From Reticulitermes speratus (taxonomy: Eukaryota; Arthropoda; Insecta; Blattodea; Rhinotermitidae): a DNA stretch of 64,000 nucleotides. Positions 1 through 14,000 of the stretch are shown here, in pieces. The notes below the pieces were generated by a model that was not told the origin of the DNA, made no database searches, and saw only the letters and a list, made by a program, of their open reading frames with translations. Every line of letters starts with the position of its first letter. Position 1 is the first letter of the stretch. The translations under genes were made by a program, and so were the position numbers. The stretch spans positions 14,634,779-14,698,778 of the forward strand of contig JAJKFL010000004.1 of NCBI GenBank assembly GCA_021186555.1, read 5' to 3'.

Positions 1-1420
1 GGCAGTGCAATTCTGCTCCATTGTACAGTTGGTATTACACTACATATTTCCACATCATGTTGAACATGATTGTGTCATATAAAGGTATGCAAACAAGATT
101 ATCATGTTCTCAGTGTGTCAAAATTTTATGCATCAAATGATAGGCCACTGAAAGCTCTTGTTTGGAGAGATTCGATCTATCACCCACACACTGTCTGCTG
201 CATTTGTAGTTTCATCACGCGACACCGTGCTCAGCGTCACACCTGTTGGGGCGAGAAAACAAGTGTCCATGGGTGGATGCGAATAGTGACGACTGTATAG
301 ACTGCTTCCGTCCAGACTGAGCGTCCCCTTTACCAGCTTCAGTAATTTCATTAAATTTTGGTGTCTTTTACAAAACAGTACACGTAGTAGACAAAACACT
401 TAAAGTAATTGCGCTAGAAGCATTAACATTTCAACAGTACCCACATTTTTTAAAACCTAATTGCAAACGCAGTATAAAATGGATAAATGCGAAAAACAAT
501 TGCAATATTCACACAGCAAGGGCTACTCGTGCTTGTGGGTGCAGCTTCCCCTAGCACAGCACATGCGTTAAGGGGGGGGGGGCGTTGTGGTCTACAACAA
601 CGTCCTTTAACAACATTACGCCCCATCGTCAAAATGTCAAGGTAGATTGAAGGGAAGGTCAAAACGAGTGTCACGGATGATAAATGAATTGAAATTCAGA
701 GTTAGTGCTGCAAATATTGATAAAATGTAAGTCATACGTACTTTTACTTTTTAAGTAATGAATACAATTGTAGGAAATTTTGAAGTGAAGCGATGCTTCC
801 CGCGCCTACATGTGGACGCTACGTCCTTCTGGTGCGCAGTTATACATGGATTGCGGTAGCCTAAATTATCCTGTTATTTAAAATGAGATAAATTGTGGTA
901 TTCTGTGGCCGTCGGTAATACGCAGTTTCCAAACGCTGTGACAAAAACTGTAACTGGTGCGTAATCATAAAACAGCCTTGTTTAGCTGTTGCATAATGTT
1001 TTCAAGTAATGAACCAATAAGCAGACAAATGCAGGAGGGAGCATGAAATTAAACTATATCTTTTATCTGTGGAAAATATACTGCCCATAAATTCGTGACG
1101 TTCGCCTCACTTTTGCGTTGGCACAAAATCCGTACACCACTGATGCGGCTTTCATTCATGTACGGGCAATCTGCCGAGGTTGCCATTGCAGTAGGGAAAT
1201 GTGTTATTCCAACAGGGAATTTCTTGTCGCGTGAAACTGATGGGCCACTATAATCTGTGACTACGACTCGAAAATGCTCTGTGGGCAAATACTGCCTCGC
1301 GTGCCGGAGGAAAATAATGGCGCTGTAATGCGTGGTGCAGGTGGTGGTGTGGTCGTTTCGTGTTTTGTGTAGAGTTTATGTATGTGATAACACAATTTGT
1401 GTAACATTGTAGGTAAAACA
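1..1420. other. Region upstream of AQR, no gene recognised
   Basis: Presumably holds the AQR promoter and 5' UTR. I see no convincing exon, TATA box at a useful distance or known repeat. A run of G at about 571-581 and scattered CpG near 780-920 and 1280-1340 are the only notable features. Confidence 0.5.
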
Positions 1421-1501
1421 ATGGCGACTAAGACACAAAGTATAAAATCGAAAGGCCCGGCTCCTACCGTTGATCAGATAAATGCTGATAGAATTACTCA
1501 G
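1421..1501 (+). CDS. AQR: AQR coding exon 1
   Basis: Twenty-seven codons from the start ATG, ending in CAG before gtgaga, phase 0. It carries the family's [14 protein letters not shown] segment. A possible non-coding splice acceptor (attgtag) lies just upstream at about 1405-1411, so a 5' UTR intron is possible. Confidence 0.9.
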
Positions 1502-4500
1502 GTGAGAAAACATATTAGTCGAACTTTTATCGGTATATTTTAGTTGTCAGAATAAACATCATAATGATGTATTACGTTTTGTTTTAGCTTGCAAATCAGT
1601 ACTGGGCACCGTATACCATAGAAAACCATCTACCTTTTGATGACAGAGTCGTTGAAGATACATACGTGAAGGAAATACATGGTACAAAGTAAGTGTAGTT
1701 GTGGATCTCACATACATTTTGTTACATTTTATTTGTTTAATTGAATGATGTCCTTTTATTCTTCTGGAACCCTTTGGTCGATAAAATAATTTCGTGAAAT
1801 ACTTGCAAGCAGGACATTGTCTTAAAATGGTTTTTAAATTATAACACATGGAAGCAATTGTTGAAAGAATGAGTCTAGTAGTACCCCTGGCAGAACTTTA
1901 AAACATCACGTCAGTGCAAAAAGCTGCATAATGATACATCTAAAGAGGTGGAAAGATGCTGTTTTGTAATAGTCATAAGTGGGAGCGATGATGGTAATGT
2001 CAAATCTTCATGGGTTTCAGTTTTGCAATTCGCCGTATCATGATGTTGGAGTTCAGCCAGTACTTGGAGAATTATCTGTGGCCCAATTACCAGACATCAA
2101 AGTCTTCACATGCTCATATGATGTCCATTGTGATAATGATTAATGAGAAATTCAGGGAGAGAGTTCCAGCATGGCAGGTAAGGTGCTCTTTATAAGTCAC
2201 TGTAGAGTTATTTTAATAAATTAGAGGCAAAATTGAGCAAAGAGTAAGTATCACTGTACTCTCATTAGAGTTCTGAAATGCATCATAACATTTCATTGCA
2301 CAGCTGTCATAAATTGGAGTGTTTAATCTCACTTGTTATAAAAAGTTATGTAATGTGAACTGTCTCAAAACGGCCCAATGTCAGGCTTTTCAGAACATGG
2401 TGATTAGTTCTCAGCTTTAATAAACGCTAGTATCTTGTGACTTGTGTAACTTTTAACTGCGCATGTTAGGCCTTGTACCCTGGCTTTAGTCTGCCACTTT
2501 CTCTGTGATTATAGGCCCCATAATGTACCGTGGATCATGATTTCTTTTGTTGTTTCAGAAATATCCTACATATTGTAAAATACAGAATTGTATGTTACTG
2601 TAACTGAGGTTTAAGAAAAGCAAGCTGTGTCATGTTATCACTGTCTGGAACTCCAAGGCTTTGAACATTTTTGTATCTTGTAGATTGCATGAATGGTGGT
2701 GACAGAGGCATGGGAAGTAATGAAGTCTAGAATAACAAATATTTTTGGCATAGTGTGCCACATATTGATATTCAAAGCTAAGAGCAAGAACTGGAGAGTG
2801 TTGGTTATTGGTGCACATACAGAATTAACTTGGTTATGGATGATGCAGCATCAGAATTTTTTGCTCTAAATAATTATCTTTAGTGATTTCATATTTATTC
2901 ATTTAAAAAAAAAAGGTTATCTGGCTTTGAATAAAAATACTTAATATGTGGCTTGAGAGTACATGATTTTGGACAAACAAACAAATAAGCATACAAGCAA
3001 ACAAATAAACTCACATAACAGAATAAAACTTGTCTTAAAATTTAACCTGGATAAAAGGTAGATGTGTCTGCATCTGAAAATATGTCTGGTCAAGACACTT
3101 GGGAGTGAACTGCAATGTCAGGTTTTCTCTGATGAATGGGAATTTTTTAAAAGCAAAAGAAGGGCATATTTACTGGAGGATGAGCTCATCAGTATCTGTT
3201 ATTTTGTGTTCCTACAGTTTTGTTCTGTGCTTAGTTTCATGGAAGTCCTCGTATCTAGGTAACTTACTGCATGGAGTACAGTTCTTCTTGAGTAATCTTA
3301 ACTTTATTCATACTGTTGTGATAATAAACAGTAATAGAGAAAGAACACCATTGGTCACAACTTTATTATATGTATGAGAAATTGCTTACAGCATTTTGAA
3401 CCATGACAATCAGGATAAGTGCTGATTAGACGACGAGTGTATTGTAGGAGGCGTGGATTTTATATAGTCTTGAACGGAGATTAGTTAGGGGGCTGAATTT
3501 GTGAGCAGTTTGTAAGTAAGAGGTGTGGTATTCAGGTTAAGTGCTGACTGGGTGATGATTCTGGAAGATAGAAAATTAAAGAGGGACAAACTATATCCTG
3601 TGATGGTATATGTAAAGGAAAGATTGAAACATGTAAGTAGAAATTGTGGAGAAACTTACATTTTGCAGGAAGCTGTGGTTTTAGACCCTCTATGTATTGT
3701 TGGTGTATAGGTATTCCAGTTTTTGTAAGTAAATAGTCTAAAAGAAAATTGGAAGATTTTAATTATAAAATCAGTATCGAAGATATGGATGTCATAATAT
3801 TAAAGTAACCTGATTAGTTGAAAAACTTGTGAGTCTGAATAAACTGCATAGTCTTGTGCTGATGTGCTGTGTGAGTTGTCAGAGTGAATGTCTTTTGTGT
3901 TATGGGCCTAGTTGCAATAAAGTTCTGAAGGTGGCGGTTTGGTATTGTGATGATTGAGTTGGTTATTGTTTGTTGTTTGTCCATAGATGTAATATTTTTA
4001 AACTGTGTTAAGATGTGAACCTTTTATGTCTATTATTCGTCTTGAGTAGCCGGTAGTTCTGCAGAAAGTCAAGAAATTTCCTGAAATTTAAGGAACCTGA
4101 TGGTTCATCACCACATGCACAAGAGCCCATCACTTGTCCCTGTCCTGAGCCTGACTAACCCAGTGTACACCCTCCTGTTCTGTTTCTTTCATATCCATTT
4201 TAATACTCTCTCATCTGTGCCTAGGTCTTCCAAGATTCTCTGTCAGGGAATTCCTCATACAAATAGGAAATTCTTAAACCCTGCTTCTGTCAGAACGCAT
4301 GAAGAATGCACCAACAGACTGCTGCAAACAATGCTTGTAGCTCGAGTGTCTGACTGGTGATGGATCATAAGTACATAGCATGATATTTTTATTTATAATG
4401 AAAAAATGTTGAGGTTTCTTGTTTTCTAGACTTAAAGTAACGATCCTTAATTAAGGCACATGACGGGGTAGAGGTATAGCTTCACCCATTCTTAACCTTG

Positions 4501-5011
4501 GCATTAGTGAAGGTTGAGTGATCAGCTTTATGCCCCCGGCCACTTTATCCAGGGAAATGGCCCCTGGTATCCAGTGAATAGGAGGCTGGTGGGCCTCATA
4601 GATTGGCTCTTTGTGTTAGAATTATTCTGTAATTGTAGCAAGTTCATAAAATTTCCTGTCATGATTTGGATTGCAGTGATTTCTCTATTTTTTAGCCATT
4701 CAGAAAGCTACCAGAACATTTTCCTGGCTTCTTCCAACAAATGTTGGAAGCTTGTTTAATGGATGGGCCAAATTGTGCCCTTCGTGAACAGACAGCATTG
4801 TTAGTTTTCCTGAACCACTGTTTCAACAGTATGGAAGTGGAACTTATTCGTGATCAAGTGAAACGACTTGTGTCACTGTCCATGTGGGTCTCATTACAGC
4901 AGGTAAATATTTTGTACCATAGTCCAGATGTTTTTTCAAATCTGAACTTAAATGAAATATAATGTTCACAGTCACCAGCATCTTCAATGTTATTGCTACT
5001 ACCTCTGTTAT

Positions 5012-5066
<55 letters not shown>

Positions 5067-8000
5067 GTGCTGCTGGTGATGCTGCTGCTATTACTACTAC
5101 TGGGACAATGATAACAGCAACATCAACAATAATATGCATTTCCTTCTTTATATTTTAAGAATCACTCTCTGTTGGTATGCAAACATTTCTGAGTGTTATT
5201 GTTACAAAAAAAAAGGTGTTTATGTCATATATATTCGTACTTCTGTAAGCTCTTTTATTTGGACTTTACTTGTTTTAGGGTCGGCGAGAGCAAGAACTGC
5301 GTGCCTTTCCCAAGTGGAGGAAGTATTGGAAACTGATTCAGCGTAAAGATAATCCAGATATGCGAGAGAAACTGGATTGGGAGCGTAGATTCCTGCAAAG
5401 GCTTATGGTCAAATTCATGAAGTTACTGGAGTCCATACAAGTGGGAGGTTAGCCTGATTACAGCCATTATTTTAGTGTTCATTATTACATGATTTACATA
5501 CAAATTCTTCGTAATCTTTTTGTGAATATTGTTTCATTGTGGACTGGATTTGCTGTGGTTGTCCCTTCTAAATAGTGCTTTGTTGAGAGTTTTTTCTGGT
5601 ATGCCCGTGCATCCTGTTATTGCTGCACTGTAACATTGTGCCAACATTCACAAGTGCATTGTTTGCATTGCATTGGTACAGCACCTCATGCCGTTTACTC
5701 ACAGTGGAGCAGTTGGTAATGTTTTACTTGCTGTGGAAGTATTTTTTGAAAGTGAGACTTGTGAAAACACGACAAATGTTTAGATGGAATTTCCAGATAG
5801 TGAGTAAGGTACAGTTATATCTCACAACAGTATAATGATTTGGGTACTTCTTGAATCTGGGTTGTGTGAAGAGCAGCAAACCTAGTGGAAAACAATGAAC
5901 ATTCTGTACCTTCAGAAACATGGAATGACTGTGACAAGCAGTTTTGGTGAGCCAGAACCATTCTCTTCTTCGTCATGCAATAGTGCTTGACATATCTCGC
6001 AGAATAGTCTGTGAAATTTGAACCAAGGCCTGACCTTTCATCTGGATAACTACCTAATTCCATGGAGCTCAGTCAGTCAGCTAGTCGACAAATTCGCTGC
6101 ATTTTAATGTAACCCTAAGATTCATTACCATGTCCCTATCCTGAGCCAGATAAATCCAGTTCATACCATCCCATCCTATTTCTTGAAGATCCATCGTAAT
6201 ATTATCACACTGTCTGTGTCTGAGGCTTGTAAGTGGTCCCTTTCCTTTAGATTTCTCCACCAAAACCCTGCATTTCTGTGTTCTTCCATGGATGTCATAT
6301 GCACTGCCCACCACATTCTCCTTTATTTGATCAGCCTAATAATATTTAGTGAGGAGTACAAATCATGAATCTCCTCATTATGCATCTTTCTATATCTTCC
6401 TGTTGCTTCTTCCCCTAAGGCCCACATATCTTCCTCAGCACCCTACTCTTGAACACCCCCAGCCTCTATTCCTCCATAATATGAGAGGCAAAGTGCCACA
6501 CCCTATAACACACTTTCATGAGTATAAAATTTGAGTTTTTGAGTGGTTAAGTAATGAAGATCCACATTGTTGGCAACAGTGTTATTGCCGATCGTTGCTG
6601 GTTTTCTTAGCACCCACAACGACAAGGAAGAAGCTTTCAATTGGGTTTCACCTTTTATTATTACAACAATATGAATATCAGAGCTGGCTACAACATGGTC
6701 TGCAGACTTCTTTTCTTAGAACCCAACTGTTGCCATCACATGGTCTTTCCTATACTTGCTCCCCTCCCCTTTTGTCACCAATCACTCTCCCTACAAATGT
6801 AGAGGGGTGGGGGTGCCCAACTGCTCCAACAAATGTATGGCTACAGTGTTGCCAACAATGTAGTGCTGCCTGACAGCAAGCAGAACATATTAGGCTGACC
6901 AGAGACACCAGATTTCAGATGTTTTGTATTTTCAGGATGCAAACTGTTCATTGTTTACCACCAGGCTTTTTGATTTCACAGATTCAGTTCTTGTAAGTTT
7001 TTGCACCTAACATAGGATGACATTGCAAGAAGGAATTGCACCAATTTTTAAAGGGGAAATGCCGTCCAATTACTGACATGTTCGTAACAGGCTTACTTTT
7101 GACAAGGGTTTCCACAACAAACACATTCTTCTTGGATGCTTGGGACTTGAAGATGTAGGCACTATGGTTCTTCAAAACATCAGGAACTGCTCACCCAAAA
7201 ACACAGCATCACATCCCAGAGACCTGTATCTTTAGCAAACACATTATGGTTCCACAAATGCCGGACACCTGGTCATGACAACACCTAGATTCTTTGTCAT
7301 GTAGTCTAGAATTTTGGAATCATGTATGATAAATTCTTGTCTGTTATTTTTGTTTCAAAATCCTGGTTCAACAAGCACTTCATTACTAAACAGTGTGCTC
7401 ATCTCCATGAAAAATTGTCTTCCTACCAAGTTCAGTTTAATGTAATATAAAGATGTGGGGGGGTTACTCTTCAGGTCTTAGCTGCAATTGGTGCAGAACA
7501 TGGAGTGAAAGGTGTAGGGAGTAATAAGATGACTTGTAAATACAGGGGAACCCGGTTATAATGACATCGATTTATGCAACACCCCATCTGTAGCTTCAGA
7601 TATTCTGTAATACCAATTAATTCCTCACTGTTAACAATAACATTATACTCCTTGGTTATAACGACACAAAATATTCAGTCCCTTTCATAACACTATAACC
7701 AGGTTCACCTGTGTAGTGACCGTGTACTCGATGCCAACTATACCATATAAGAAATGGAACCAACAACAACAGAACATGGCCAGAAGAATGAAACAAGTGG
7801 ACGTGTGACCACGTCACCTACATTTGCAGAAGACACTGATGAATACTGACATAGGCATGAAAACACGTTTGTCTTAAACAGTGAGCACCGACTGTGATAA
7901 AAGGCATTTGGTACTTTATATCAAGTATAAGTTACTTTTACAAGTTAACTGGCAAACTGTGACAGTAAGAATAATTTTTTAAATTTTAGTTATAACTTTA

Positions 8001-11000
8001 TTATTGTCATACATGTGTTTAATAATTTCAGATATTTGTTATATGATATACCGTATATTCTCGAATCTAATCCGCGCTTTTTTTTACAGTTTTAGAGGGC
8101 TAAAAAATCAGATGCGGATTAGATTCGCGGTCTAGAGCTGGATTTTGGAAAAATGATTGAGCTGCTGTACAATATAACAATAACGTAATTAACGTAATTA
8201 ATAAACAACGTAAGAACAATACAATACAATAATCTATTATTTTATTATTTATTATTATAATTTATTATTCATCAGACTCGCCGTCATCACTCATAACTGA
8301 ATCGTTATCCGTGCTCTCCACCCAGTCACTATCATCTTTATCTTCAACATCGTCCTCCCATACAATGTCATTTTCGGTGCCGTCCAAAGCATTGCTTATG
8401 CAACACTTCTTGAAAGATCTGACGATAATGCTCTCCGGGATGGCTTTCCATGCAGTCGACACCCACCGCGCCACTTCTGAAGGAGCTGCGTCACACCCGC
8501 TGATCGCTGTCTTGTGTTTCCGCCATAGTCGAACGTTGCTTACATTAACTCCAAAAATTGCAGCGGCTTTGCGGTTTCCATTCTCCTCTGCGCACCGAAT
8601 AACTTCACGTTTGAACTTCGCCGTATATGAGAGTCGTTTAGATTTCAGGTGTCCCTCTTCCATAACTACGGTACACGACAAATTGGAACAAGCACCTCCC
8701 ACATTTCAACAACTAAAGATCAGCTGGCTTCAGACGAGATTGCTCACGTCTGTTGAGAAAGGCCCCGCCTCTATCGGTATGACTCATCGGCCACAGGCGT
8801 AGCGTCGGATTTTAACGCATTGGTAACATCCAATATTATTCAATCAGTCGCCCCGTGGGTAAGGGGTGGTTGAAGGAAAGGTGCGGATTAGAATCGCGAA
8901 CTAACTTTTTCCGTTTAAGAAGTCGCCAAAAACTGGGTGCGGATTAGATTCGGGTGCGGATTAGATTCGAGAATATACGGTATGTCCAATATGGGAACAG
9001 TTGAATTTAGACATAGTAGCATAATTATGTTGTAATATTGTCTGTACAAGTTAATGCAAAAAGCTAATGTACTTTCCATTGCAGTCCCTATAAAATCCCC
9101 CTGATGGTGGTTAACTGACAGCTTAGATTGATTGTTAGTTGTGGACATTTGATGGTCACTTTCTTGACTTCACCTGTTCAGAGGGTATGGTCACTCAGCC
9201 AGTGGGAAAGCAGAATTTTTTCATTCAATGGCATCTTCTGTTAGTACATGTATTTAGCTACATGTCTGGGCTGCAACCACAGACATTGAGTCACAAATGG
9301 AGACCTGCACAGAAAAATAAGTTAAATGGGGCTTCTGCTGTGTAGGAATGTGCGTGCAAATTATGATTGCGTGGGGAAAGCATACAAGCTGTAGAGACCC
9401 TGTGTTTATTTTATTCTCAACATTCTGTAAATATGGGAGGTTTGAGGCCCTCAGATTAGCTGAGTTGGGTGTTCAGGCCTTCTGGAATTTAACAGTGTGT
9501 TGTTGGATGAGTAGTTCCTGACATTTTGAAGTTACATATAGCTTTTACCCTCAAGGGTCAAGCAGTCAAGCTTGAAGATGAACGTCGCAAATTGTTCGCC
9601 CAACAACACAGCTTCACTTTCAAGAAGGCCTCAATCCTTGTAAATATATTTGCAGTATTACCAACTCCATAACAATGAGTAAAGAGTGGTGCATTTATGG
9701 TTTGCATTGCATTGCAGATGATGTGCCTAGTCACGTGGTTCACTACTGTGAACGGTTTTTGGAACTAGTGATTGATCTAGAAGCATTGCTACCAACACGT
9801 CGTTTCTTCAACACAGTACTCGATGACTGCCATATGGTGGTTCGATGTCATCTCTCCAAACTTCCACATCTGCCGGAGGGGAACCTGTTCACTCAGGTAG
9901 GGAACGCCCGTTTATTGTTCACAGTCTAATACAGTAGAGTCTCAGAGTTCATGAACATTGCTGTTCGGTATTGCAGCCTTTCATGATCACTCATTTTAGT
10001 GCCAGTTGTTTTGACCTTTCATGACTGGTTCTGATGAATTTCGATGACACACACGGCTGATGACAGCTTCCCCCAATATTCTGCTGTTGCGCAGATCAAT
10101 CTCAGCTCAGTGAAGCTTTGTCTTTCATTAAATGAGGCTGACTGCTTTTGTGCTTTATAACTGCAGTGTACAGCTATGTTTTGTATTATTAAGTATTATT
10201 AATATTAATATTAATAATGGCATTTTTAGTAAAGGGTTGTATCTTTGGGGGGAAATTTTTAAATGCCCACTGTCCATAGAGTAAGGGTCCTTTTAAATGC
10301 ACACCATCGCTGAAGGTTAAAGCCTATTTCTAACCATGTGTACCGCCAGCCTTAATGCTAAAAACTCTGCATTTTGTCCACACAAGGTATTTGTGTTCTG
10401 CATGACTCTCACAACAAACGGCGATTATTTCCCTATACAGCGTTAACCAAGTGGTCTTTGTAATAGAATAATGTTGTATTATTTAGTAAATCACTGGCAA
10501 ACACAACTATACATTTATTATGTAACAATAAGCTACATGTAGCTTATTGTTACATAATAAATGTACAGTTATGTTTGCCAGTGATTTACTAATTAATTAA
10601 GTGTATAAACACAACAGGATGTCTTCTGTTAAGTGAAGAGTATTGTGTTTTGTGTGGTGTGATCTGAACATTTATAGATATATGTGGATTAACTTCAGAT
10701 TTCATAGGGTTAATTGTTTTTTTAACCTTTCAGTGCTAAGTGATTTAAATAAATTTAAATAACTAGAGGACAGAGAAGATAGGGTTTAAAGTGCATAGAA
10801 ATTGCAGGTGTTTACTGAACAGACTGTAACATTCTACAGATTTAATTTTGTAATACCGGCAGAACGTGAGGATGTCAGTTACGTTCCTTAATAATTCAAT
10901 TTGGATTGGTAGTTCCAAAAAGTAATGAAGACAGAGGACATCTCCATTAACATAAAGACTCCAAGCACAACCTAAGTCTTATTAACTGTTACCAGTTTAG

Positions 11001-14000
11001 ATGGCAATGACAGAAATGTTCTCTTGAAATATGCACACACATATCGGCAAATTCATGAGTTCATTACTTTGTTTCATTTATTTCTGCTCGAGTTCCCGGC
11101 AGTACCAACAGACAAAGCAAATAGTCTCTTGGCTGGTCAATAAATTCTCTGCCCTTTATGAAATTTGAAGGTTCATTACTGTGCTCACACGAGTGTGCTG
11201 TTGGGCCCTAACTTCCGCCCTGCAGCAGCATGTTATCACCAACATCTGTGGAATAGTTTTCTGGGTGTAGCTTTGTGATCTTCACACACCTGTCATACAA
11301 TTCCAGCATGCTCTGTCAGGGTCTGTCTGGATCAGTCCATACCTGATTGTTGTACCGGCAACATCTTGTGATGTTTAGCTCTTCTTAGACATGCTTTAAA
11401 AAATGTTGCAAGAAGTGACTGTTGGTGTTGCCATGTGTCTCTGTTCGTCTGTCCACCTGCGTGTGTTCTTGCAACTCACACCAGAAAGATTTTTGTGAAA
11501 TTTTGTATTTGGGAATTTTACTAAAATTTATTGACACATTCCAGTTTAGGCTAACATCAGACAAAAATAACACTTTACATGAAAACATTTATGATCTGTC
11601 ACTGTGATTTGTCTTCATAATTGAGACAGACTGTTCTCTGTGATGTATGATATCAAGTATGGTCTATTGTAAACACTGGGTATCAATGTTTTAGAGATAC
11701 CACTTGTAAATCTCCCTGCTTTGGACATCTGTGATGATAAATTGTAAATCTGTTCCTAAGGTATGAAGAAATATTACAGTGTGTGTTAAAATACTCTGTC
11801 CATCAAAAGTATTCACGATTTAACATCTAGGGCCAACAAAGAAGTGGACATGCCAGAAGTGTTATGCTCTGCAGACATTTCCTAACTTGTTGTTTTGTGG
11901 TGGTGGGTGTACTTTGTGTGGTACACTTGTCACAAAAGAAGGCTGGGTGATGTTAGAAATGTGTGCTATGAAGAAAGAAAAAGCAATGATCAGAGTCCAT
12001 GACCAAAAAGTATTTTTTGCTAATTTCACTATTCATGGTCACCTCAGGACTATATCCCATGGAAATACAGCATATGCCTGTACAAATTATATTTGCAGAA
12101 GACCGAGCTACTAGCAGTTACTAAGTAGCAAACTGAACATTAATCATGTCACTGGACATATTCATGTACATAATCGCATTATGTTGAAAATACTACTCGA
12201 ACAGCTGGCAAATTGGAACATACACCAATACTAAAAATAAGATTAAAATGTAAGTGGACTAGTACGGAACACCTGCAGTAGAAGCTTGTACTTTATGAAG
12301 ATGGCAGAACATGTTATGAAAATCTGTATTGCCATGTTTAAGATTCAGAATGCTCATGTTGACTGATATCAAGGAGGAGGACATGAACAGGGCATGTGGC
12401 ACATTTGGGGAAGGATAGAAGTGCATCCAAGGGTTAGGGGGGAAACCTGCTGGAAAGAGACCACTTGGAAGACCAAGGTATAGATGGGAGAATAATATTA
12501 ATTTGGATATTAAATGAATTGGATGGGAGGGTATGGACTGGTTTCATCTGGCTGAGGATATGGATAAGTGGCAAGCTCTTGTGAATACAGTACTGAACCT
12601 TTGGGTTCCATAAAACATGGGAAATTTCTTGACTAGCTGAGAAACTATGTATTAGTTTCTCAAGAATGACTGTGCTTCATGCAGTCACAGAGTGAACGGT
12701 TGACTGATGTAAAAATGTATTTAGAAGCTCTAAGGAACCAAGCACATCAGAAAAGGTCTTCTGAACAGCTGATGAGTACTCAGCCAGTCAGATACCTTCC
12801 TGATAAGGAAGCTGAAGGTTTAGTGTCACATTGTGACATGATCTGTAACACACTAGTTTTGTAATCCTGATGTGGAAAAAACTGATTTAAGGATATTCAA
12901 AATAGATGAGTCATCCCATACCAATTTACAACCTTACACTGATAAACTTTAAAGGGATACCACTACAATAAAGTATGGCGATGAGAAGGTAATTTAACAC
13001 ATTTTTGACGGTGTACATAGTTATATGTAGTTGAACAGCCATTCATGGTTGACAGTCTTTGTTGATTTAAAGTTTGCAAATGCGAGTTTTTCTAGATTGC
13101 TGTTCTGATCTCTTGGCCTGTTTTAGAAATACGCAGTATCACAACTGCTATAGATGTGTAAGGTACATGAATGTTTTTTCCTCCTATTTCTTTCCGTTGT
13201 GAGTGACAGTGTCCTTTTGGGCTCGATGTGCGTATGGATCTGGTCGACAGGGGGGGGGGGGGGGGGCATATGGTCACCATTGTGTTAAGACAGAAGGACC
13301 TGGTTCCGGGAGGCAGTTGGGCAGGGAAGAAAAGGCTAGGCTATTTTTGTAATGAATATCATGTAAAGTACAAAACTATTAGTTAACTTATTTTTATTAA
13401 AAAAAATTTTCGAGTTACAGACAGGGAATGACATGTATGTGACCGTAATGAAAGTAGGGACAATTTTTAGTAGTTACATTCAGTATTTTTTAATTGGCAT
13501 AAATAGAATACTGGAATACAATATGTGAAATTAAACTGCATTGTACAAAAGATCATTTAGCATTTAGTTAAGAGAATGTGCCATATTGGCTAACGTAGAA
13601 TTCTGCAAAGAGCCATAAACTCCCATATTATGGACTGAATGCCAATTCACTCAGACCTGGAGATTCATGCTTTCATTTCTTAGCATCCATGCGGATGTAA
13701 GTTCATCTTGGTAGCAAAATAGTTCGTAATATGGCATCATTGACACAGTTTGACATCTTCTTTAAAATCATGTTCAGCAGTAAACAGAAATAAAACTTCC
13801 TAAAGCTGCAATACACTTGTGTATCATTTTAAGTACTAGACACATTATCACATTCATCAGTCATAGGTAGCAGCACTTATGTTTAGGACTCATAGAATGA
13901 ACCTACTTCCTTAGACTAGGACTAACTAATCATTGTACTCATATTAAGTAATACTTGGTAGTCAGCAGCATTATGGAAAGTAGTGATGGAGTGACAATTT

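Larger units (their letters stand above)
5448..9717. other. AQR intron 5, mostly unassigned
   Basis: Contains the entries at 6080, 7128, 7543, 8051 and 9455. Between them, for example 6330-7120 and 8990-9450, I recognise nothing. Confidence 0.6.

Noticed and set aside
4952..5158. Tyrosine-run protein
   Set aside because: Translation of the intronic TAC microsatellite.
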